DNA of 64,000 nt from the NCBI GenBank assembly GCA_963969345.1, contig OZ017766.1, positions 4,898,001-4,962,000 of the forward strand, written 5' to 3'. Source of the stretch: Turbatrix aceti (taxonomy: Eukaryota; Nematoda; Chromadorea; Rhabditida; Panagrolaimidae). Below the pieces are notes generated by a model, which saw only the letters and a program-made list of their open reading frames with translations, had not been told where the DNA came from and made no database searches. Of this stretch, positions 58,320-64,000 are shown one piece after another; positions within the stretch are counted from its first letter, which is position 1, and every line of letters starts with the position of its first letter. The position numbers and the translations under genes were made by a program.

Positions 58320-60980
58320 ATGGCGACACGTAAGTTGTACTTTTGTAATGTACACAAACTCAAATGAATGAAAAGTTTTTTTTTAATTGAGCCAGAACGT
58401 AAAACTTTTCAGAATGGCGCTCGATCTACGTCGGCCTCTTTGCCATGTTCATCGGCGGGATTCAGATGGGTGCCATAATGACGACGATCTGGCCATACCT
58501 CAAAGTCATGGATCCGGCGCTTACGGAAGACACGTACGGGCTCATCCATGGGCTGTCGGCGCTGGGAGGTGTTCTGACGTCTGCCATCACCGGTTGGCTA
58601 ATTAATAAGATTGGCAATACAAAGTGAGTATTTTTACAAGGGAGGGGTGAACAACTGTTTTTTTGTTCGCGAACGAACAACGAACGGATTATTTTTAGAA
58701 TTTGTAGAAAATTCTGTTTTCAGGGGGCAGAAAAAAAGTAAACTGTGCTACTATGCATTTTTTTGTTTTTAATTACAGTTTTCCTACATTTTTTATCGAC
58801 AAAAGCATTGTACAATGTTTTTCATTTTTTGACAAAGTTAAAATAATTTTACTCGTTTTTTTTTCTGTTCGAAAAATTTATTTCTGTTCACGAACAAACT
58901 GGAACAAAGCAAATGTGTTCTAAAACGAACAGTAAAAAGTAAAAATTTAAATTTGTTCGCGAACGAACACGAACGTTCCCAACTTCTCATCACCCCTAAT
59001 TTTCCACTTCAGACCCGGAATGCTGGCAGGCAACATCCTAGCCGCGGTCGTTTCTGGCTTTTACCTGTCAATCGAGCGGGCCCCCTGGATGACAGTCTTC
59101 CTCTTCGCAGTCTACGATTTCGGGCGCAGCGCCGCTCAGGGCATGCTCATCTCGTTCAGGACGTACGTAGCAAGTGCGACTGCCGATGCAGACAAGGCCC
59201 GGGCCTTCGGTCTGATGTCCACTTGCATGTCGGTCAGCATGCTCCTCGGACCATGTGGGTTACCTGTTGGCCGGGAATTTGTCACCTGAAGAATTTTTAG
59301 TGATGCAGATGGGCTTCAACCAATTTACGTACCCCGGCTTCGAAATCCTCTCCATCCACGTAAATTATTATACTGCTCCGATCATTTTTGGCGCGATCAT
59401 GATGGTCATCGCTGCCGTGCTTATTTTGAAGTTCTTCGACGGACGCATAACCCCTCACCATGACGTCACAATGCCTACGTCGGACATTGACGGAGTGGAT
59501 ATTGAATTGATGCCTCGCGAGATGCCGGATGGCACCAAAAAAGCGGTTTTGTACGACAAAGTCGCGGTCGTCGTGCTCTTTGTCGCCAAATTCGGCATCG
59601 ACCTGGCTGCTATGATGCTCTTCAGCATCTTTATTCCCTACGAGATGACGACTTTTGAGTGGACCAGTGCGGACACGGTCAAGTACACGACCATGCTCAT
59701 GGCCGGTCAGGCTGTTATGGGATTTCTGGTCAGTGCCAGTTATTCGGTTTTTAAAATTGTTAGATGGTGAGTTTTTGGGTTTTTTTTCTGGAAAACTGAG
59801 ACGACGATCTTTTGTTTGTTTTTAGGATTCCGGAACGCGTAGGAGTGTTGATTTCTTTTTCTCTGATGCTGGCTGCCTACATACTGACCTTTCCATGGGG
59901 TTTCATACAGGAAACAATTCCATATGAGCACCCGGTTGGCAGCGAGAGTATTTATTCACGTAAGATCCTTTTTTTAGTCAATGGAACTTCTTTGGTCGTT
60001 TTTTTTTATTAATTTTTTTATGGCTAAAAATTCGGTTTTCGAACATTTTTTTTAACAAAACGATTTTTACTCCGGTTTACCACAATTTATTTGACACAAA
60101 AAAAATTTATTTTCACAAAACAAAAAAATAAAAATTTTTATTTAAAAATAATAATTTTGCAAAAAAAATGTTTTTTTCAGAAAAAAAAGTCCAAAAAAAT
60201 AGCATTTTTTTATTTAAAAATTTTATTAAAAAAAATTTAACGAAAAAAAAAAAAATTTGCGTTCAAAAATATATTTTTAGGAAAAAATCAATTTTCAAAA
60301 AAAATAATTTTGCATAAAAAAATTAAAATTCCAAAAAAAAATATTTTGTATGAGAAATATTACATAAAAACAAATTTTTCGGAAAAAAATTATTTCAAAA
60401 AAATAATTTTGCACTAAAAAAACTTTAATTTCAGAAAAAAATAAAAATTTTGAATCTAAAAATAAAAAATTTTGAATTTTCAGAATCCGAAGCTGCGGAG
60501 CTCCTGAACAGCACCTTGCTCGAATCTCCGACGAATCTCGTCGGCTGCAGCGTGCAGCGAGCCTGGTGCGAAACGACGCCCCGGGTCAACGTGTACGTCT
60601 TCAACATGGTCCTGCCCGGCCTCCTCGGCATGGCGATGCCGATGATGCACATCAACATGGACGTCCTGCTCGCCAAAGTCATCGGCCCAGCGCCCCAGGG
60701 CCTCCTCCAGGCAGCCTTCGTGGCCGTCACCGACGTCCTACGAGTCATCGTTCCCGTGACGGCGACCAAGGTCTACGTCGAGTTTGGTCCCCGACCGCTG
60801 TGGATGTTCGTCATCGTAGAGATGACCCTGTTGCTCGGGTTCATGCTCGTCTTCTTCGCCCGCCTCGTGCCCTACGCACAGCGGATCAATGGCCTCGCTT
60901 CTGAGCGTTCTTCTTCCGAAAAAACCAGTGCAAATAACGACAACGAAGTCGATGCGGGGGAGAAAGTGCCGCTCAAGTGA
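58320..60980 (+). CDS. MFSD8: Major facilitator superfamily transporter, MFSD8/CLN7-like
   Basis: MFSD8 is a lysosomal 12-TM transporter or channel; loss in humans causes CLN7 disease. Exons are 58320-58329, 58413-58623, 59013-59254, 59301-59766, 59826-59959 and 60484-60980, giving 519 residues (human 518). Conserved blocks are QWRSIYVGLFAMFIGG (human RWRSIRVMYLTMFLSS), GAIMTTIWPYLKVMDP, SFRTYVASATADADKARAFG, VNYYTAPI and the luminal NLVGCSVQRAWCETTP (human GCSIEQAWCLYTP), then GPAPQGLLQA. The first coding exon is only ten bases (ATG GCG ACA C). Intron 59255-59300 is 46 bp. The intron 59960-60483 is a long A/T low-complexity run. The second intron carries a GTTCGCGAAC-family element. Confidence 0.9.
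58637..58998. mobile_element. GTTCGCGAAC-family element in an MFSD8-like intron
   Basis: The left end CAAGGGAGGGGTGAACAA aligns with the left end of the dated copy at 52604. GTTCGCGAACGAACAACG lies near 58665 and GTTCGCGAACGAACACG near 58954. The right end is TCATCACCCCTA. The possible target repeats match only partly. Confidence 0.65.
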
Positions 60981-63900
60981 TGCCGTGATGCCGTAGGCAA
61001 TCCAATTTCTGGAAAAAAAACATCCTGGCGAGTCTGCACGTACATAAATAGTGCTTCAAATATTTATCATAGTGTGTATCGTTTTCGTTTTTTTTTGTGG
61101 TACGGGTTCGTGCTTTTTTTCTATTTTGCTTGTTTGTTGGTTTTTGGCGCCGTTGAATGAATAAAATGATGACAATTACCTGGGATGGAGGTCAATTTGT
61201 GTTTGTTGTGCCATTCTCGGTTTTCGAAGAAATATGATTTGTTTTGTTCTTTGTTGTTTGACCCTCACGCCAATTTTCTTATTTTAAAAAAAAACGGATC
61301 CTGCTTGCAAATGCATTTGAAGGACGACCAGGAAGTGCAGAGCGGACCCAGAAACTAAATAAATATAATTCGAAGACCAAACAAGAGTCGCTCGGAAGAA
61401 GACAACAATTTTTTTGAAGGGTTTGACCAAAACAGTCGCCTTTTTTTGGTTCAAAATGGCCCTCAAGGCCAGACGAAGTCAGTTGTCTTCGAAGACGTTG
61501 CTGTTTTTTGTTTGTCCACGCGTGACGTGACTGACTGACTGTCTCATCGCAGTTCGTCCGATGATTTGCACCAGCAAGGAAGGCGCGCTCCTCGCATGAA
61601 ACGTGTCACCGATCACGCTCACCTCTACGCTCACTTGAAACAACAACGTGCAGCATGCTGCCAGTTGCTTTCGTGGTATCCTGATTTTTTTGCAGGAACT
61701 GATTGGCCTGGTCGCGCAAATTTATTTGTTTGCTATTTCTTTCGACCTCGGGGGCGCGTAGCGTTCACATCAAAGCCAAAAAGCAAGCAAATCTGTCCTT
61801 TGGACCGGGTTTATTCGTTCATCGGTAGTTGCAAATGAGTCCTGGCGCCTTCCGTCCTGCGTCAGTGCTCATCGCCAATAAAAAAGGCAGTCTTTGTTCG
61901 ATTTGAGTCATTTTTGGGAGAGTATCCTAACGCCTTCTTCCTTCCCCGGTTTCTTTCCTCCTTCGTCGGACACAATTAGTCACATTCCAGTTGCAACGCC
62001 AACTGTTTTTGTGGTTTTTTGTTTTGTTACTGACTGACTGCAGCAAAACCGTTGCTATTTCTGTGGAATCGCCTGACTCATGTCCCCATACCACATTTTC
62101 ACATTTTCCAATGCGATTAATCGTAAATTCTATGAATGAGTTGCGAAAAGGATGCAGCTAGCATCCTTTTTTTTGAGGGGATTATTTCGCGCTTTTTTTG
62201 TGCTGTTTGGTCGCTCATCCGCCGAAAAGGATCAAAATCCATTCGCCAGAGGTATTTTTTCGGTAGAAAAGGTAAAAAAAGTGCACAATTAGGCTACCTG
62301 CACTTTGCTGTTTGTTTTTGGGATTCACCTGGGGCTGCCTGATAAATGTTAATGCAATGTGTGAATTTTTTGACTTTGTAATTTTTTTAGTAGATCTAAA
62401 AGATATTTTTGGATGCACGTGAATTGTCTGGGCTATTTTAAAGATTTTTGGAGATAAATTTGGCTTGGCAGACAAAAATTGTAAATCACCTTTTTGCTTG
62501 CTTTATTTGGGCTCAAGCCGGTGGATTTAAGCTGATTACTTCCCGCGAAGCTCTTGAACATTCGCGAAGCTTCTGTCGAGTTAGCCGGATTCTTCTGAGT
62601 CACTTGAATACCTGCAGTCATTCTTCGAGATTGCTCCGGGGACGCTACCTGGTGCGAAAGCGCGAAAGTCGTATGGAGAGAGGATGGATGCATTTTAGGT
62701 TCTTACTATTTAAAACGCATTTAAACTTCCTCTTCTTTAAAGAATGCTTAAACGTATCTAAAAAAACGGTTTGGTCCCTAAGGACCCATATTTTGTTGAT
62801 GACTGGCCGCAGCACTCACTCACTTGCTCTGGATGACAATCCACTGATGTGAGCGAGCACAGTCGCCGGCGTGGTCCGCGGATTACGGATTACGCGTTGC
62901 GTTGCGTTTGCATTTTTGTGTCTTTTTTAAAGTTGTTTTTTGAATGTGTTAGTGACGCACCTATGTCCCAGAGTATAAATATAGTATAATTTTTATTTGA
63001 TCGTATGTGCAACCAAACCACGTCCGTGGACCCCGTGCCTCAGGGCTGACAGCACGCAAACGAGCGAGAGCGGGATGGTGGCGGCGGAATTTGTAATGCA
63101 AGCCGAAGAAAGAGGGGAAAAGGACGTGAAACCAATCCCTGCATGAATGATGCCCCAGACCCCTACTTGGTCTCTTTTTCGCCAAACGTGTCTGTTTACG
63201 CGTCCGTATTTTTTGTGTTTCTCCGTGTTTTGCGAAGGCGAAGGAAAAATCGACCTTGCTCGTTCGTTTCGGTCGTTTTTTTGTGATTTCGGTCAAACCA
63301 GAACACGCAGGGGGAGGGGGGTGTTAAACGAACCGAAGGCCTCCAGGTGACTTTTCGCCCAACTTCGGCTGATGAACATTAAAAGTTGTTTTCGACGCAG
63401 AATTCACCTTTTTTGCAAGGACGAGTCACGATCAACAGAATTCTCGCACTCTGTTGATTCTGTGTTTTTTCTGACGTCTTTCAAGTTTGCTCGTGCTTGA
63501 GAACACCAATGATCGGCCATTTCGGGGTTGTTTTGATCTTTCTCGGGTCACAATCTGAGCTTTTGGGACAAGCAAACAAAAATGATGTGATTTTTTTGGT
63601 TTTCGATGATTGGCAGGTGAATTTGTTTCACATTAGCCGCCAGCTCCCTCTTTTCCGTCTCTTTTCTGGCCTTTTCGTTGTTACAGTCCGCTGAGCAGAC
63701 GAGCAGATGTTTTTGAGAAACCAAGCTGTTCGTTCTCGAAAAAACCAACATAAGAGGGAGGTGGGGGTGGTGGGAAGTGCAGGGCCCTTTTTTCCAGAAC
63801 TTTCCTGATCAGTCAGTTTTGCTTACATTAGAGCTCGCGAACGATCAAACGAAAGAACGCCGCAAAGGTCGGCGGTCGCTCCTCGCATGCAGCGACCAGC

Positions 63901-64000
63901 GACGTGGAAGACCGAGCGGTGACCGAGCTTTCATGCACGAAGGTTTCTTTTCTTTTCGCCTGTCGCCTTCTCGGATGACCGACGTGTCAAATACGCGCCG
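60981..64000. other. Intergenic region at the right edge
   Basis: About 3 kb with no supportable gene. AATAAA at 61160-61165 probably ends the MFSD8-like transcript. No open frame shows a protein domain or splice chain, and no repeat family member was recognised. It may contain upstream sequence of a gene beyond the window. Confidence 0.5.
61160..61165 (+). terminator. Polyadenylation signal AATAAA of the MFSD8-like gene
   Basis: AATAAA lies 180 bases after the stop codon. Confidence 0.5.

Noticed and set aside
60000..60480. Dense A/T runs as a possible satellite or origin
   Set aside because: Lies wholly within an MFSD8-like intron. Low-complexity without a repeating unit, like several EPG5 introns.
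61560..61840. Open frame of about 90 codons in the right-hand spacer
   Set aside because: No domain, no splice partners and no similarity that I recognise.

Overview
This window is nuclear DNA from a multicellular animal. Genes are split by many short introns (commonly 43-60 bp) with GT-AG borders and T-rich acceptors. Exons are GC-balanced, while introns and spacers are A/T-rich. The proteins are animal housekeeping, transport and developmental families, including a DMRT factor, EPG5, SLC6, SLC28 and CCT3. Several genes have a splice acceptor 1-65 nt before the start codon, which would fit spliced-leader trans-splicing. An ecdysozoan, most likely a nematode, is my best guess, but the sequence alone does not prove it.

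Layout. 1-1098: 3' part of a proteasome beta-3 gene (+). 2389-3823: DMRT transcription factor with DM and DMA domains (+). 7557-9661: SLC6 transporter (+). 10140-11908: AIG1/GIMAP-like GTPase with a Cys/His cluster (-). 12984-18532: full-length MRP-type ABC transporter (-). 20125-29348: full-length EPG5 autophagy tether (-). 29556-31736: a fresh non-autonomous LTR element. 32673-34621: CCT3 chaperonin subunit (-). 35391-43464: a 2,025-residue protein with eight U1/matrin-type zinc fingers and RS tracts (+). 43981-45376: RNA polymerase III subunit RPC4 (+). 46028-47194: an unrecognised 268-residue protein (-). 47435-50150: DDX24/MAK5 helicase (+). 52366-55274: SLC28 nucleoside transporter (+). 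55883-57040: PGAP2-like membrane protein (+). 58320-60980: MFSD8-like lysosomal transporter (+). 60981-64000: no gene supported.

The exon chains were rebuilt by hand. Every listed chain sums to a multiple of three with an intact reading frame. The exception is PGAP2-like, which needs one weak intron or a frameshift.

The genes do not form one pathway. Recurring themes are RNA metabolism (RPC4, DDX24, the zinc-finger/RS protein), proteostasis and lysosome/autophagy (PSMB3, CCT3, EPG5, MFSD8) and membrane transport (SLC6, ABCC, SLC28).

The most unusual content is mobile DNA. (1) A family of about 0.3-0.5 kb elements full of the palindrome GTTCGCGAAC sits mainly in introns. One copy has a perfect 8-bp target duplication that also duplicates the 3' splice site of the SLC28 gene. 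(2) A 50-bp palindrome with hAT-like ends has its own perfect 8-bp duplication. (3) A 2.2-kb LTR element has two apparently identical LTRs, a 5-bp duplication and no gag-pol. (4) A 350-bp fold-back repeat has a one-armed relative elsewhere in the window.
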